A stretch of 34,621 nucleotides of DNA from Microcystis aeruginosa LEGE 91341 (GCF_015206885.1 NZ_JADEXY010000032.1:1-34621); one strand, 5' to 3'. Counted from the stretch's first letter, positions 9,073 to 19,520 are shown. Numbers and translations: made by a program. Notes: generated from the sequence alone by a model not told the origin.

Positions 9073-9220
9073 AAGCATAACTCAATCCTTTGATGATACT
9101 GGATTTTGAAATTGGCCGATTAACCAGAGCAGGCAATTTTCCGGGCAAATTCGGGGAAATTGAGGATCGTTCTGGAATCAGCATCAGCTTTTTGCTAATT
9201 TGTTGCCAATTAGCGGCAAT

Positions 9221-12100
9221 TTAACTCTGATGGCCTGAGAATAACTTTTCTAAAGCTTCCTTCAAGGTTGGTTCCATGACAATTTTATTTTGATAAGCAA
9301 CTGTTACTCTAGCGATTGTCGGGACACTATTTTGGTCTGCCACTAGATACAAAGGTTCTACATAAAGCAGCGATTGTTCAATGGGAATAATTAATAGGTG
9401 TCCTTGCAAAACTTTAGAACCGTCCCGATTCCAAAGAGAAATCTGTTGAGAAATATCTGGATCTTGGTTAATTAAAGCCTCAATTTGATTCGGTCCATAC
9501 ACTAACCTTTGTTTAGGAAATTGATAGAGTAATAACTTACCATACTCTCTATCATCTGAACGAGCTGCTAACCAAGCGATTAAATTTTGCCGACTAGAGG
9601 GAGTATAAGGATGGAGGAGAATAAATTCTTCTTTGTCGGCATCGGGCAGTTTCATGATTAAATAATAGGGTGATACAGCCTGGGGTTCCGTGCCGTAAAT
9701 TTCTAGGGGAATTTCCCATTGATCCTCCCGATTATAAAATACTTGCGGATCGGTCATGTGATAGGTTAATAATCTTTCTGCTTGGGTACTAAATAAATCT
9801 TCAGGATAACGGATATGACTGCGGAGAGTTTTCGGCATTTCCGCTAAAGATTTAAAGAGATGAGGAAAGATTTTATTCCACGTCTGAATAATTGGATCAT
9901 TTTCATCGGCAACATAGAAATTCACTGTTCCATGATAGGCATCCACTACCACTTTCACCGAATTGCGAATATAGTTAAATTTATCCTTACCCGGGTCAGA
10001 ATAGGGATAGCGATCGCTGATAGTATAAGCATCAATAATCCAATGTAATTTACTACTACTATCGCCCACATCTGCCGCTACTAAATAGGGGTTGCGATCA
10101 TAATTTAAAAAAGGTGCGATAGTTTGCACGCGATTTTGGATATCACGACGCATTAATAGGCGAGTTTCGGGAGTAAAATCTTGGCTAAATAACATTTGCC
10201 AATCCCGCAGATAAAGGGCAAATAGCCAACGTCTCCACCCCGTCCCCACTAGGATTCCTCCTTTACCATCGTAGGTATTATAGACATTTCCATCCCCGCT
10301 AGGAAAATCCAATTCTTCTACGGTGGTGGGAGTCATCACATAATTATTAGTTAATTCCCCGTAGTAAATGCGGGGTTTACCAATGGGAATACTATAATCA
10401 ATTAATTCACTAGAGGTTTGTAGTGCCCCTTCGTCTTTATTTGTGCCGATATCTTTGACAAAATAGTAGGGTAAACCCCCAGCAGCGACTAAATTAACTG
10501 GGGAAAGAGTGAACCCATAACCGTGGGTATAAACGAGATGTTTATTAACCCAAGTGTTAGCAGAAGTGGGAACCGCACTATAATCTAATTCTCTAGCGGC
10601 AATAATGGTCTGTTGTTTTTCAGATATTTGACGTTCCTCGATTTTTTCAGGCAGTCCTACTCGTACCCGATAGCGATCGATATCAGCATCAGGGAATTTA
10701 TAATATAAGCGAATTTGCTGTAATTGTCGGTTAGTTTCTAGCAGTGGTTTGGTGTCCCAAAGACGAATATTATCGATAGTTAGATGATTTCTCTCTAAAA
10801 CTTCGGCATTTAATTCGGCCTGTGGATCGAAAACTTGGGCATCAATTCTATCTAAGGAAAAAGCCGCTCTTGTGGATTGAATACTTCTTTCGATATAGGG
10901 TCTTTCTCTCACTAATTCATTCGGTTGTACGACAGTTCTTTGTAATAGTCCACCGATAATTGTGCCACTTATCCAAACAATTAAATAGAGAAATACAGGA
11001 ACTAAGTAGGGGAAAAATACCAACTTTTTCTTAGTGTTTTTGTATAACTTGCGACGGTCTTTTTTACCAAATAATGCTTTTTCTCCTAACCATATAGAGG
11101 TTATTCCTGCAATAATTGCCAGAATAATTTCAACAAATTGACCAACATGAACATCGATATAACCTGCACCATAAACTACTCCTTCGGGAGAGTAAAGTAG
11201 CAGGTAACGCTGAATAATATGGTGTAATACTAGCAGCCCCATTAACCCACTCCACAGGGCGTATAAATGACGCAGTTGCGGACGGGAAAACCCCGGAAAT
11301 GTTCCCAGAGAAAGACTATCACCTGAAAAAAGATAGGTTAAACTAACAGCAAAAAGAGTATATATTCCCACACCACTGAGCCATAATTCTAGTAACTGCC
11401 ACAGGGGTAATTGAAAGATATAAAAACCTAAATCATTCCCGTATTGAGGATCGTTAATATTGAAAGGAACACCATAAAAATATTTTAAAAAATTCGCCCA
11501 CTGCCCAGCAATAATAAAAGATAGCATTATAGTAAATACTATAGATATTATTCGCAAAAAATACTCGGTTTTAATTAATAATCCCAAGACTAAAAGAGCG
11601 ATAATTACCCCTTGCCAAAGATTACTGGAAATATCAGTTAATACTTGCCTAATCCAAACTATTTCCAGAGGAGAACTTAGGGAAGAACTAAGGTTAGGGA
11701 GATTAAAATCTGGTGTCCAGAGACTGAGGGCTAGTTTACTGTAATACAATAACATTGACCCGATCCAAGCTCCAATTCCCGTTGCGATAATCAAAAGACC
11801 GAGTAAATTAATACTAGGAGATTGAGGACTAAGAGGATAACTATCTTCTTTGGGTTTTTGCCAACGAAAACGTTGGGCTAAACGTAAATTAGTAAAAATA
11901 AAAAGTAGAGAAAGAATCGCACTTCCCCAACCTAATCCTAGTTGCCAAGATAATTGTTTCAGGAAAGTGTTTAAATAACCCATCTCGGTAAACCAGAGGC
12001 TATTAGCTACCACTAATACCCCCAACTCCCCGATCACAAGGCAGCCGAGAAACAGTAAAATAGGTTTAGCGATCGAGCTTCGGTTAGATCTGATGAGCAT
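9221..12100 (-). CDS. UPF0182 family large membrane protein
   Basis: 959 residues. The N-terminal third has about seven hydrophobic segments (the first ~15-35, the others up to ~residue 375), followed by a large soluble, probably extracytoplasmic, region. That region contains typical family stretches such as VQPNELVRERPYIERSI, NTWVNKHLVYTHGYGF and RNPYLVAADVG. Length and layout fit UPF0182 (COG1615), widespread in cyanobacteria and actinobacteria and of unknown function. It is transcribed toward the duplicated Rpn-like genes and appears monocistronic. A weak hairpin (TTGCC/GGCAA near 9203-9219) lies just past the stop. Nothing looks truncated. Confidence 0.93.
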   Translation of the reverse strand: MLIRSNRSSIAKPILLFLGCLVIGELGVLVVANSLWFTEMGYLNTFLKQLSWQLGLGWGSAILSLLFIFTNLRLAQRFRWQKPKEDSYPLSPQSPSINLLGLLIIATGIGAWIGSMLLYYSKLALSLWTPDFNLPNLSSSLSSPLEIVWIRQVLTDISSNLWQGVIIALLVLGLLIKTEYFLRIISIVFTIMLSFIIAGQWANFLKYFYGVPFNINDPQYGNDLGFYIFQLPLWQLLELWLSGVGIYTLFAVSLTYLFSGDSLSLGTFPGFSRPQLRHLYALWSGLMGLLVLHHIIQRYLLLYSPEGVVYGAGYIDVHVGQFVEIILAIIAGITSIWLGEKALFGKKDRRKLYKNTKKKLVFFPYLVPVFLYLIVWISGTIIGGLLQRTVVQPNELVRERPYIERSIQSTRAAFSLDRIDAQVFDPQAELNAEVLERNHLTIDNIRLWDTKPLLETNRQLQQIRLYYKFPDADIDRYRVRVGLPEKIEERQISEKQQTIIAARELDYSAVPTSANTWVNKHLVYTHGYGFTLSPVNLVAAGGLPYYFVKDIGTNKDEGALQTSSELIDYSIPIGKPRIYYGELTNNYVMTPTTVEELDFPSGDGNVYNTYDGKGGILVGTGWRRWLFALYLRDWQMLFSQDFTPETRLLMRRDIQNRVQTIAPFLNYDRNPYLVAADVGDSSSKLHWIIDAYTISDRYPYSDPGKDKFNYIRNSVKVVVDAYHGTVNFYVADENDPIIQTWNKIFPHLFKSLAEMPKTLRSHIRYPEDLFSTQAERLLTYHMTDPQVFYNREDQWEIPLEIYGTEPQAVSPYYLIMKLPDADKEEFILLHPYTPSSRQNLIAWLAARSDDREYGKLLLYQFPKQRLVYGPNQIEALINQDPDISQQISLWNRDGSKVLQGHLLIIPIEQSLLYVEPLYLVADQNSVPTIARVTVAYQNKIVMEPTLKEALEKLFSGHQS

Positions 12101-12544
12101 GGATAAAGTGATAAAAGAGAGTCTTCTTTCATTCTAGCGATTTTAGTTTCTCCCTGCTGCTTTTTCTTAATTTAAAGATAAACTTAAGAAATCATGGCCA
12201 GGTTAGGGCGATAATTTCGCTTAAAATCAGCAATTTTAGCTAGGATTAGCAGGTAATAATTCGGTAGTAGTGCCGTAGCCCTCTTACTTACCTGGTATGA
12301 ATTGTGTAAAATATTTATTAATAAAAATAATTGGAACCCGCTCAGTCTTTAAACCTCTAGCTTGATCATGACTTTTCTGATAAATATCTTTTTCTGGCTC
12401 CTGTCTGGCTTACTCAAATATCAGTCTAGCACCGAACAAAATACCCCTTCCTAGTTCACTAGGGCTATTTCAAGGTGGATAGAGGGCTTGTAAAAAAGAG
12501 GTTACTGTGTATAATCACAATATTAACCTGACATAAGCCAAAAT
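12101..12544. other. Non-coding stretch before the ISAs1 relic
   Basis: About 440 bp with no convincing open frame on either strand. It must hold the promoter of the UPF0182 gene near 12101-12200, but no clear -10/-35 pair could be chosen. Composition is AT-rich like neighbouring intergenic DNA. Confidence 0.6.
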
Positions 12545-12827
12545 ATGGCTAAAAATCTAATTTATTATCTGGAGAAAATTCCTGACTTCCAAGAGCCGAG
12601 AGTATGCCGTCACCGATTGCCAGTTGTCTTGCTTATTACCGGCCATCATGAGTGGAGAACTGGGCTATTAAGCAATGTCTCGTTTTTTAGAACGCCATCG
12701 TCGTAACTTGTCTTTTGTTACTCGGTCTGCTCATATCCCGTATCCCCTGGGAGCATCAGTGATTAGACGAGTTTTAATGGAATTATCGCTCTTGGAGGGA
12801 ATCTGGCAAAAGTCTTACAGTCTCTAA
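12545..12827 (+). pseudogene. ISAs1/H-repeat transposase N-terminal relic
   Basis: Two frames together give the N-terminus of an ISAs1-family (H-repeat-associated) transposase. The first runs from ATG 12545 and contains LEKIPDFQEPRVCRHRLPVVLL, the family's IPD-x-R-x-RH-L signature. The second begins near ATG 12648 and reads MSGELGY-stop-AMSRFLERHRRNLSFVTRS, then SVIRRVLMELSLLEGIW. A frameshift lies near 12640, a TAA is internal at about 12669-12671, and the DDE catalytic domain is missing. No element ends were recognised. It is about 195 bp upstream of the NACHT gene, which marks this as a transposon-visited segment. Confidence 0.75.
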
Positions 12828-12861
12828 ACTCTAGCTCTCTTATGGGGTAAGTCTTCAAGCT

Positions 12862-12918
12862 ATCGCTAACTAACAGAAACCCGAAATTTGAGTTTTTATT
12901 AGAAAAAAAGTTAGCGAT
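12862..12918. other. Inverted repeat upstream of the NACHT gene
   Basis: ATCGCTAACT (12862-12871) and AGTTAGCGAT (12909-12918) are perfect 10-bp inverted arms around a 37-bp spacer, 105 bp before the NACHT start codon. It could be an operator, an RNA stem or a mobile-element remnant; sequence alone does not decide. Confidence 0.5.
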
Positions 12919-13022
12919 CACTTGTCAAGCAAGAGTTTCAGAATCTGGATTCGGTCAGGGATTTCCGAAAGTCCCAGAAGAGCGATAATAGACTACATAA
13001 GCTTTATTGATCGCTTTGTCCT

Positions 13023-15962
13023 ATGTCCGAATCAGCTGCTGGAATTTCTGTTTCCAAACCCCAAAATATCTGGAAACGACAAGTTAAAGTCAATCTGAGA
13101 AGTCTCTTTAGTACCCTGGGAAAAGCCGCTCTTAACGGGGCATTTTTGCAGTGGGATGATCTGGCCGAAAATGGAGTAGAAGTTTTAGATGCTCTTGGTT
13201 TAAGTCGGACTCCGGGGGAATTGGCGGGTTTATTAATAATTCGATCGCTAATGAAAGCGATGAAAGGATTACTTAAAAGTAATGCTGATTTACTGTCCCA
13301 AGAAGTCGAAAAGCTGTCTTTAAAAGAACTTTACCGTCAGATTACCGACTCTTTAGAAGAGCAGGAATTAAATCTCGATCGAGATTTTTTTGAGCATCCC
13401 GAAAGATTACCCATAGTCGCACCAGTCCAAGCAGCTTTTTTACAGTGGTTAACAACAAATAATTTAATCACTAATTCCCAGGAAGCGAAGAGCCTAAGTA
13501 ACCGTTTACCAGCTTATTTTGTCTCAGCGTTGCAGGAACAATGGAAAGATAAACGAGATGAGTACAGTCTGCTTTTAGATGAAATCGACACTCCTTTTAA
13601 CAATGCTTGGAAACGAGAAAGCGGCTGGTTACATTATCGAGCTTGGTTGCAAAAACAGATCGATGAACCTATTTTTTGGTAAGCCTTTAGTTTAAAGCAA
13701 ATTTATGTACCTCTACGGGGATTTTATGAAGAAGAAGAAATCAAAGCCACCCCAGACACAGATTACCATCGAGAGCCATCATTTAAACGCATTGTTATCA
13801 AACTCCAAGAGCAGTTAGAAACATGGTTAGAAGCGGCAAAATCCGATGATGCTATCCGTTTATTGACCGGTGGGCCGGGTAGTGGAAAATCGTCCTTTTG
13901 TAAGGTATTTGCTGCCCAACAAGCTGGTTTAGAAAAACAAGTTTTATATGTTCCCTTGCATCGCTTGAGTTTCTCCACCGATTTAGTAACAGCAGTTAAA
14001 ACTTTTGTTCAACATGACGGTTTTTTACCAGAAAATCCTCTAGAACCGAGCGATCAAGATTTACGATTACTAATTATCTTTGATGGCTTAGATGAGCTAT
14101 CTATGCAGGGAAAAATCGCCCAAGAAGTCGCCCACAATTTTATTAATGAAGTACGAGAACAGGTCAAAAGTTTTAATCAAAATAAAACCCGTTTACAAGT
14201 GTTGATTAGCGGGCGTGATGTGGTGGTACAATCCAATAAAAATAATTTTAAAAAACCTCAGCAAATTATCACTATTTTACCCTATTGGGTTGCTAACAGC
14301 GATGATTTTAGCGATGACGATAACTTATTAAAAGTCGATCAACGTGATCAATGGTGGCAACAGTATGGGCAAGCTAAAGGGAAAAACTATGCACAATTAC
14401 CGACGGAATTATCGGGGAAAAATTTACAAGAAATTACCGCTCAACCGCTATTAAATTATCTTATTGCTCTCACTTTTGAACGAGGCGAAGTTCAATTTTC
14501 CCAAGAAACTAATCTCAATAATATTTATGACAATTTGCTCAAGGCAGTCTATGAGCGAGGTTATGAAAAAAATAGTCCAGGCCACCGGGCTATAGAAGGG
14601 ATTACAGAAAAAGATTTTGTGCTAATTTTAATGGAAATTGCCCTTTCCTGTTGGCATGGTAATGGTAGAACCACCACCGTTATAGAGATTGAAGAACATT
14701 GTGAAAATAATGGCTTAAAAAATCTCCTAAAAAATTTCCAAGATAGTTTTCAAAGCGATTCCCAAGGGAGTATTACCCGTCTTTTAACAGCCTTTTATTT
14801 TCGAGAAAGTGGCGATTTACGAGGCAGCGAAAAAACCTTTGAATTTACCCATAAAAGTTTTGGTGAATATTTAACTGCCCGCAGAATTGTTGACCGAGTT
14901 AAGCAAATTCATAGGAAATTACAAGACAGTGAAAAGGATTATGACAATGAATACGATCACAGACAAGCTTTAATTACCTGGGCGACTTTATGCGGACCGA
15001 CGGCAATAGATGAATATCTTTTTCGTTTTGTTGTCAATCAAATACAATTACAGTCCCCTGATGAAGTGAAACAGTGGCAGAAAACTCTGGGTCATTTAAT
15101 TGAATATCTTTTGGTCAAAGGAATGCCGATGGAGGGTTTAAAAAACCGCCCCAATTTTCAGGAGGAAATGCGACAGGCACGCAATGCCGAGGAAGCTTTA
15201 TTAGCGGTATTCAATGCCTGTGGGCGAGTCACCAAAAAAAAATTTTCCATTCAATGGCCTTCTCCTGAAGCTCCTGAAGCTTTCGGCAATTGGTTAGCCC
15301 GTCTTCAGGGACAAAGAATAAATTATAAGCCTATGTTTGTGTTAAATTGCCTCAGTTTTCTTGATTTAAAAAACTGTCTGTTGATACATCGAGATCTTTA
15401 CAGGGCTAATCTTGAAAGGGCTAATCTTGAAAGGGCTAATCTTTATGGGGCAAATCTTTACATGGCAAATCTTGCAGGGGCAAATCTTAAAGGAGCAAAT
15501 CTTTACATGGCAAATCTTGAAAGGGCAAATCTTGAAAGGGCATATCTTTACATGGCATATCTTTACATGGCATATCTTGAAAGGGCAAATCTTGAAAGGG
15601 CAAATCTTTACAGCGCAAATCTTGAAAGGGCATATCTTTACATGGCAAATCTTGAAAGGGCAAATCTTGAAAGGGCAAATCTTAAACGGGCAAATCTTTA
15701 CGAGGCAAATCTTTACGGGGCATATCTTGCAGGGGCATATCTTGAAGGGGCAAATCTTGAAAGGGCAAATCTTTACGGGGCAAATCTTGAAAGGGCAAAT
15801 CTTGAAAGGGCAAATCTTGAAAGGGCAAATCTTAAAGGGGCAAATCTTGAAAGGGCAAATCTTGAAAGGGCAAATCTTGAAGGGGCATTTCTTCGTGGGG
15901 CTAATTTTAAAGATGCTAACGTCAAAGGGACGATTCTCGATACGGAAGTTAAAACCGAGTGA
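13023..15962 (+). pseudogene. NACHT NTPase with C-terminal pentapeptide repeats, split by one TAA
   Basis: A single frame of 980 codons interrupted only by TAA at 13680-13682 (codon 220). The next ~60 codons (AFSLKQIYVPLRGFYEEEE and on) read as normal protein into the P-loop, so a one-base CAA-to-TAA change is the simplest cause. Residues 1-~200 form a helical N-terminal domain I do not recognise beyond cyanobacterial STAND proteins. The NACHT core has Walker A GGPGSGKSS (283-291), Walker B LLIIFDGLDEL (~349-359) and VLISGRD. A helical region (~470-760) follows, then ~36 pentapeptides. NACHT proteins are STAND ATPases that oligomerise on sensing a ligand, and several bacterial ones defend against phage; a defence role here is inference. 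Whether the 3' part is re-initiated (TTG at 13863 lies just before the P-loop) is unknown. Confidence 0.85.
15399..15938 (+). repeat. 15-bp coding tandem repeat (36 pentapeptides)
   Basis: 540 bp made of 36 in-frame 15-bp units close to GCAAATCTTGAAAGG, giving units of the type A(N/Y)LxR/xG/xM. The first position after Leu is mostly Glu, Tyr, Lys or Ala, and the central residue is Leu, or Phe in the last units. It is predicted to form a right-handed quadrilateral beta-helix. Adjacent units are nearly identical at DNA level, so slippage or recombination within the array is expected. Confidence 0.95.
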
Positions 15963-15981
15963 CTCTTCTAGGTTCTGTGTG
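15961..15981 (+). other. Solo ISL3-type terminal repeat
   Basis: GACTCTTCTAGGTTCTGTGT (from 15961) matches the inward-reading right end of the ISL3 element (from 4131) at all but the second base over 21 bp, then diverges at once. It overlaps the stop codon of the NACHT gene (15960-15962). No transposase follows. Confidence 0.7.
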
Positions 15982-16134
15982 ATAAGTTTAACTTACAATA
16001 TGATCGATCAGTCTTTGTGTCCTTTGTGTCTTTGTGGTTTGTTACACCCCCTCGCTAGGAAGAATGTATCTTAGAATACATTTTACCCACCAAACCCAAG
16101 AGAGCCGCCTTAGATATTCTTCAACAGCTTATCC

Positions 16135-18012
16135 CTACCTAGTATGAAAATAATTATAAATTTCCTTAGCTAATTGTTCCCCAATTCCTGTCACCTGTTG
16201 CAATTGTTCTAGGGAAGCTTCGCGAATATAATCCAGAGAATGAAAATGAGCTAATAAATCTTTTTGTCGCTTAAAACCTAAACCGGGTATCTCATCCAGA
16301 CGGGAACGGCGACTTTTTTGCATCCTTTGTTGTCGGTGAAAGCTAACAGCAAAGCGGTGCGCTTCATCCCTGACTCGACGCAATAATTGCACTCCGGGTT
16401 GTTCCTTATCTGTCTCTAAAGGAGAAGATTCCCCCGGTAAAAAAATCTCCTCTCTCTGTTTAGCTAAACTAACAACTTTTACCTGTTCTAATAAATTCAT
16501 CTCCCCTAAAACTGCCACCACTGCCGATAATTGTCCTTTTCCCCCATCAATCATGACCAAATCGGGAAACTCATCACTTTCGGCAATATTATCGGGATTT
16601 TCGGCATAACGACGGAAACGCCGGCGAATTACTTCTGCTAAACTGGCAAAATCATCGGAATGGCCGATTTTAACCTCGGGATTTTTGATTTTATAGTGAC
16701 GATAATGTTGATTAGCGGCCACCCCATCGATAAACACCACTGAGGATGCCACTGCATTGGAACCCTGAATATGAGAAATATCATAACCCTCAATGCGGTG
16801 GGGTAGTGCCGGTAAATCGAGAATTACCGCTAAATCCTGCAAAGACTGTAAATCCCGGTCGGCGCTTCTTTTCGTCTTTTCTAACTCATAAAGAGCGTTT
16901 TTCTCGACCATAGCTAATAAATCCGCTTTACTTTGCCGTTGGGGAACAGTTAACTCGACTTTGCGACCTTTTTTTTCCCGTAACCACCCCGCTAACACCT
17001 CACCTTCCGGTAATTCGCAGGGTAACAGGATTTCGCTGGGAATTTCCACCCCTTCCACCGATAAATAATGTTCTTCTAGGACTTTTTGCAGGATTTCTCC
17101 CTCGTTTGCTGACTGACTATCGGCAAAAAATCCCAAACGTCCCACCAAACGACCGGAACGCACTTGGAATAATTGTATGCAACAATGCTGCTCGTCCTTA
17201 GCTAAAGCGATCGCGTCCCGGGATACGGTATCATCAGGTAAAGAGACTTTTTGATCGGTATTAAGGGCCTGTAATCCGCGAATTTGATCCCTAATCGTGG
17301 CCGCTTGTTCAAAATCTAGGTTTTCCGAGGCTGCGAGCATCTTTGTCGCTAATTTGTCTAATAATTCCCCCGTCCTTCCCTGAAAAATCATCGCCACTTT
17401 CTGCAAGGTTTCTCGATAATCTTGGGGACTAATTAATTTTTGACAAACTCCCGGACAACGACCGATATCATAATTTAAACAGGGACGGTCTTTAAACAGA
17501 GGTTGGGGACGTTGACGCAGGGGAAAAGTGCGTTTAATTAGGTGTAAAGTGTAGCGCAGCAGCCTTGTATCGACGTAGGGACCATAATAACGGTCTTTTT
17601 GGTTATTTATGCTACGTTTGCGGGTGATGAAAATGCGCGGGTAGGTTTCCGACCAAGTAATACAAATGTATGGATGTTTTTTATCGTCCTTGAGGAGAGT
17701 ATTAAAATGGGGCTGATGTTGTTTAATTAGATTAGCTTCCAGGGCCAAAGATTCTGCTTCTGTGTCGGTGACGATAAATTCAATTTCTGTCACCTGTCGC
17801 ACCATCAAAGCAATGCGGGGACTGAGGGGTTGACTGGGACGAAAATAGGAACGGACTCTAGACCGGAGTTTTTTGGATTTACCGATGTAGAGAATTTCGC
17901 CATTTTGGTCGCGCAGGAAGTACACCCCCGGTTCGAGGGGAATTTCCCGAAGACGATTTTCTAGGCGATCGAGGTCTTGGATTAGGGTAGAGTTAAGATT
18001 ATTCCCGAACAT
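16135..18012 (-). CDS. uvrC: Excinuclease ABC subunit C (UvrC)
   Basis: 625 residues, full length. UvrC makes both incisions in nucleotide excision repair after docking on UvrB. The N-terminal GIY-YIG nuclease domain ([29 protein letters not shown] region, ~28-57) makes the 3' cut. A Cys cluster ([13 protein letters not shown], ~180-192) is followed by a UVR motif ([15 protein letters not shown], ~235). The RNase H-like domain with [10 protein letters not shown] and [10 protein letters not shown] makes the 5' cut. C-terminal helix-hairpin-helix motifs ([25 protein letters not shown]) bind DNA. The gene is convergent with the NACHT pseudogene and unlinked transcriptionally to uvrB, about 9 kb away on the other strand. 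Confidence 0.98.
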   Translation of the reverse strand: MFGNNLNSTLIQDLDRLENRLREIPLEPGVYFLRDQNGEILYIGKSKKLRSRVRSYFRPSQPLSPRIALMVRQVTEIEFIVTDTEAESLALEANLIKQHQPHFNTLLKDDKKHPYICITWSETYPRIFITRKRSINNQKDRYYGPYVDTRLLRYTLHLIKRTFPLRQRPQPLFKDRPCLNYDIGRCPGVCQKLISPQDYRETLQKVAMIFQGRTGELLDKLATKMLAASENLDFEQAATIRDQIRGLQALNTDQKVSLPDDTVSRDAIALAKDEQHCCIQLFQVRSGRLVGRLGFFADSQSANEGEILQKVLEEHYLSVEGVEIPSEILLPCELPEGEVLAGWLREKKGRKVELTVPQRQSKADLLAMVEKNALYELEKTKRSADRDLQSLQDLAVILDLPALPHRIEGYDISHIQGSNAVASSVVFIDGVAANQHYRHYKIKNPEVKIGHSDDFASLAEVIRRRFRRYAENPDNIAESDEFPDLVMIDGGKGQLSAVVAVLGEMNLLEQVKVVSLAKQREEIFLPGESSPLETDKEQPGVQLLRRVRDEAHRFAVSFHRQQRMQKSRRSRLDEIPGLGFKRQKDLLAHFHSLDYIREASLEQLQQVTGIGEQLAKEIYNYFHTR

Positions 18013-18094
18013 CTTTTTATATTAGACAAAAAAATCACGCCAGTGGGTATTAGCCGACGTTTGGCAAGATATTTAGGGCAAATCTTCACAAAAA

Positions 18095-18355
18095 TTAATA
18101 GGCTTCCGATTCGATTTGCTTAATCGGGACAAAACACTCCCCAGGGAGTAGAATCGGTTTATTGTTAAAAATCAATTGGCCGCGATGATTGTCGCGGTTA
18201 ATAGCGACACCGAAAGGACGTTTACTAACTCGGCTGTTGAGGGTACAGTAGATGCGATAAATGCGTCTGGCTGCCCGTAAGACAGTAGGATCTAACAAAA
18301 TTGGGATTTCCATATCGACACGCTGTTGTTCTGTTTTCTGGGATAGGGCCACCAT
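18095..18355 (-). CDS. Small protein of unknown function
   Basis: 86 residues, family not recognised. A basic central part (LRAARRIYRIYCTLNSRVSKRPFG) is followed by a beta-rich C-terminus (GQLIFNNKPILLPGECFVPI). No signal peptide or membrane segment is seen. It lies between uvrC and leuB on the same strand with 79-82 bp gaps on each side. It reads like a conserved cyanobacterial gene: codon use matches its neighbours and no alternative frame is better. An internal ATG (residue 15, MEIPILLDP) is a possible alternative start. Confidence 0.65.
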   Translation of the reverse strand: MVALSQKTEQQRVDMEIPILLDPTVLRAARRIYRIYCTLNSRVSKRPFGVAINRDNHRGQLIFNNKPILLPGECFVPIKQIESEAY

Positions 18356-18434
18356 CTCACTCGTCTCCCCACGATTAAATCGACGTATTTATTAAATCAA
18401 TGGTATATGACGATTTCTGAATTTGTCACTTTTG

Positions 18435-19520
18435 TTATGATTCTAAAACTTTCAGGATGGCCTGGCCCATAGCTTGGCATCCCACTAGGGTCATACCTTC
18501 TGAGAAAATATCTCCAGTACGATAACCGAACTCTAAGACTTTTTCCACGGCTTTTTCCAGTGCTGCTGCCGCTAAAGGCTGATTTAGCCCATATTTTAAC
18601 ATCATAGCAGCGCTGAGAATCTGGGCGATCGGATTGGCTTTATCTTGGCCGGCGATATCCGGGGCCGAACCGTGGACGGGTTCAAAAACTCCCACCCCAG
18701 CAGTCCCTAAACTAGCGGAGGGTAACATTCCGATACTACCGGTTAACATGGCCGCTTCATCGGAGAGAATATCACCGAATAAATTGCCCGTGACGATAGT
18801 ATCAAATTGTTTGGGGGCCCGGACTAACTGCATGGCTGCGTTATCGACGTAGAGATGGGAAAGTTCCACATCGGGGTAATTAGCGGCGATTTTCGTCATC
18901 CGGTCGCGCCAGAGTTGGGAAACATCAAGAACATTAGCTTTATCGACGGAACAGAGTTTTTTACCGCGTTTTTGGGCAATTTCAAAGGCCACCTTAGCGA
19001 TGCGGTCCACCTCCGATTCTAAGTAAACCATGGTATTTACACCGCATTTTTCTCCTGTTTCCGTCTCAAAAATCCCCTTCGGTTGACCGAAATAGACACC
19101 CCCGGTTAATTCCCGGACCACCATGATATCCACTCCCTCGATAATCTCCCGTTTGAGACTAGAAGCGTCGATTAATTGCGGAAAAATGGTGGCAGGACGT
19201 AAATTAGCAAAAAGACCTAAACCAGATCTTAAGCCTAATAATCCCGTTTCTGGTCTTTGCTGCCGAGGCAAATTATCCCATTTATAACCCCCGATAGCGG
19301 CCAGAAGAACAGCATCACTATTTTTACAGGTGCTCAGGGTTGCTTCGGGGAGAGGATTGCCAGTTTCATCAATGGCTGCCCCTCCAATTAAAGCGGTTTG
19401 GAAGTCAAACTGGAGGTCAAATTTTTTACCGATGACTTTCAGTATCTCTACGGTGACAGCGAGGATTTCCGGCCCGATGCCATCGCCGGGTAGTAGGGTA
19501 ATGCGATACTGTTGCGTCAT
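18435..19520 (-). CDS. leuB: 3-isopropylmalate dehydrogenase
   Basis: 361 residues, normal length. LeuB catalyses the NAD-dependent oxidation and decarboxylation of 3-isopropylmalate in leucine synthesis. Visible family features are [11 protein letters not shown] near the N-terminus, [14 protein letters not shown] with substrate-binding Arg residues, [10 protein letters not shown], the catalytic-Lys region [34 protein letters not shown], and the NAD-binding [15 protein letters not shown]. No other leu genes are in the window, so it is separate from leuA/C/D, as is common in cyanobacteria. Confidence 0.97.
   Translation of the reverse strand: MTQQYRITLLPGDGIGPEILAVTVEILKVIGKKFDLQFDFQTALIGGAAIDETGNPLPEATLSTCKNSDAVLLAAIGGYKWDNLPRQQRPETGLLGLRSGLGLFANLRPATIFPQLIDASSLKREIIEGVDIMVVRELTGGVYFGQPKGIFETETGEKCGVNTMVYLESEVDRIAKVAFEIAQKRGKKLCSVDKANVLDVSQLWRDRMTKIAANYPDVELSHLYVDNAAMQLVRAPKQFDTIVTGNLFGDILSDEAAMLTGSIGMLPSASLGTAGVGVFEPVHGSAPDIAGQDKANPIAQILSAAMMLKYGLNQPLAAAALEKAVEKVLEFGYRTGDIFSEGMTLVGCQAMGQAILKVLES

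Larger units (their letters stand above)
6956..9156 (+). repeat. Tandem duplication of ~1.09 kb carrying the uvrB tail and downstream gene
   Basis: Copy 1 runs from about 6956 to 8042 and copy 2 from 8043 to about 9156. Both start with ATTAAGCAATTGCGAGATAA, which in copy 1 is the end of uvrB and in copy 2 is non-coding. The offset of start codons (7002 and 8089) and of the uvrB-tail segment is the same, 1087 bp. The shared region continues past each gene through ATTAACCAGAGCAGGCAATT and fades at about 8034 / 9156. Copy 2 is 36 bp longer in the gene because of three extra 12-bp repeat units. Confidence 0.93.

Noticed and set aside
15487-15678. Minus-strand frame with LPFQD/MPCKD repeats
   Set aside because: Same cause: antisense shadow of the 15-bp repeat.
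15412-16074. Open plus-strand frame of 220 codons in the second frame of the pentapeptide array
   Set aside because: It arises because the 15-bp repeat keeps other frames open too. The product (MKGLIFTWQIL-type) is pure repeat shadow.
16060-16134. Short plus-strand frame ending before uvrC ([14 protein letters not shown]-like)
   Set aside because: It looks vaguely like a protein end but is too short, has no start and matches no family I recognise.
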